DNA of 64,000 nucleotides. Source: Bryobacteraceae bacterium (GTDB taxonomy: Bacteria > Acidobacteriota > Terriglobia > Bryobacterales > Bryobacteraceae). A program made the translations under genes and the position numbers. The stretch is from assembly GCA_019752335.1 (NCBI GenBank), contig JAIEMJ010000031.1, positions 124,001 to 188,000 on the forward strand. The letters are read 5' to 3'. Under the pieces are notes generated by a model that worked only from the letters and a program-made list of their open reading frames with translations, was not told the origin of the DNA and ran no database searches. Below, one piece after another: positions 63,415 to 64,000 of this stretch (within the stretch, counting starts at the first letter, position 1; each line of letters opens with the position of its first letter).

Positions 63415-64000
63415 GGCTTCTGTTCCTTTTCCAACTGCAACGTGATGGAGCCAATGTAGAAAGGCAGGCGGGCCCGGATCTGCACGGGCCAGCGCCGCTC
63501 ATCGTTCGAGATCCACACCTGCAACGTCCCCTTGCGGTTGTAGAGCACGCCGTCGAAGACTTCTACGAGATAGCGCGTCGTGTTGAACGCACCAGCCGGC
63601 GTCTTTAGGTCTTCCTTGGCCTCGCAATCCACCTTGACGGTGGCGAGCTTCTTGCCGTCGGAGAGCGGCAGGCTGAGCGTTTGCCCGGGCTCCAGGCGCA
63701 GGGTCCGCAGGCGCATCAGGCCGCCGATGACGTCGTTGACGCAGCCGCCCGACACCATGGCCTTGTCCAGCATCACCTGATTCTTTACCAGATCCTTCTC
63801 GAGATACCGGATGCGCTTGCGTTCTTTGTCGAACGTGATCAGCGTTTCGCGCTTACGGCTGCCCTCCTCGGCCTGCATGCTGACCGTGCTGGTACACATC
63901 GCCGCATCCAACACCGCGAGGTAATTGTCGTTGACGCGATAGAGCTTGGAGACCAGCCCTTGGCTTTCGAGATGCACCCGCGCCGTGTTCTGCGCGTCAT
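63411..64000 (-). CDS. DUF3108 domain protein, 5' end outside the window
   Basis: The frame is open to the window edge, so the N-terminus is missing; about 195 residues are visible. TLITFDKERKRIRYLEKDLV, the Cys-containing SGGCVNDVIGGLMRLRTL, then GQTLSLPLSDGKKLATVKVD and LQVWISNDERRWPVQIRARL are the DUF3108 pattern, a periplasmic fold probably binding lipid or polysaccharide. The stop overlaps the SGNH hydrolase start. Confidence 0.8.
   Translation of the reverse strand, partial: DAQNTARVHLESQGLVSKLYRVNDNYLAVLDAAMCTSTVSMQAEEGSRKRETLITFDKERKRIRYLEKDLVKNQVMLDKAMVSGGCVNDVIGGLMRLRTLRLEPGQTLSLPLSDGKKLATVKVDCEAKEDLKTPAGAFNTTRYLVEVFDGVLYNRKGTLQVWISNDERRWPVQIRARLPFYIGSITLQLEKEQKP

Overview
The window looks like a chromosomal segment of an acidobacterium close to Bryobacterales/Solibacter. 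The signs are high GC, three long Oar-like TonB-dependent outer-membrane proteins, several Ser/Thr kinases fused to PD40-type propellers, a DUF1549/DUF1553 plus DUF1501 pair, repeated Uma2 nucleases, hopanoid gene hpnH, and many genes overlapping by 4 bases. The assignment rests on gene content only. I could not run any search.

Layout. 1-7.9 kb: outer-membrane receptor, ATP-grasp enzyme, secreted parvulin-type isomerase and a Gfo/Idh/MocA oxidoreductase, followed by tRNA-Arg(ACG). 8.2-16.7 kb: a PD40 kinase and then a stretch of gene decay. It holds a broken DUF4258 toxin-like gene next to an intact YgiT zinc-finger partner, a deleted kinase copy, two broken nucleotidyltransferases, an orphan antitoxin-like gene, an ECF sigma remnant, a truncated propeller gene and a Uma2 gene with an in-frame amber codon. 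16.9-20.6 kb: a three-subunit molybdenum hydroxylase (2Fe-2S, molybdopterin, FAD) with a Tat signal on the small subunit. 20.7-26.7 kb: a small Cys-containing protein, hicB with a frameshifted hicA, the DUF1501 and DUF1549/1553 pair, and a MarR regulator with a palindrome at its promoter.

26.75-35.05 kb is one dense minus-strand run: hpnH, a 133-aa protein, a TerB-N/TerB/TerB-C protein, a BrxD-like ATPase, an Lhr-like helicase, cysE and a matrixin-like metalloprotease. The middle three overlap by 4 bases each and form a compact Ter/BREX-related putative DNA-processing system without BREX core genes. 35.1-46.0 kb: ECF sigma factor with a coupled small protein, BTAD/TPR regulator, SWIM-zinc protein, two methyltransferases, homoserine dehydrogenase and a second large receptor.

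46.1-54.6 kb is the most unusual locus. It is a minus-strand operon with a PD40 Ser/Thr kinase, a GT2 glycosyltransferase carrying the metal-binding signature of animal polypeptide GalNAc-transferases, a 102-aa protein made largely of three nearly identical 23-residue Ser/Thr/Pro-containing repeats, and two paralogous Asp-box propeller proteins without signal peptides. I propose it as a mucin-like peptide glycosylation system, or a RiPP-like one.

54.7-64 kb: Uma2, M2 peptidase, class II DAHP synthase, BON-domain protein, a third barrel receptor, an unknown protein, an SGNH hydrolase and a DUF3108 protein that runs off the window edge. No stretch over 300 bases is without a gene or gene remnant. 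I saw no prophage, insertion sequence, CRISPR array or rRNA.
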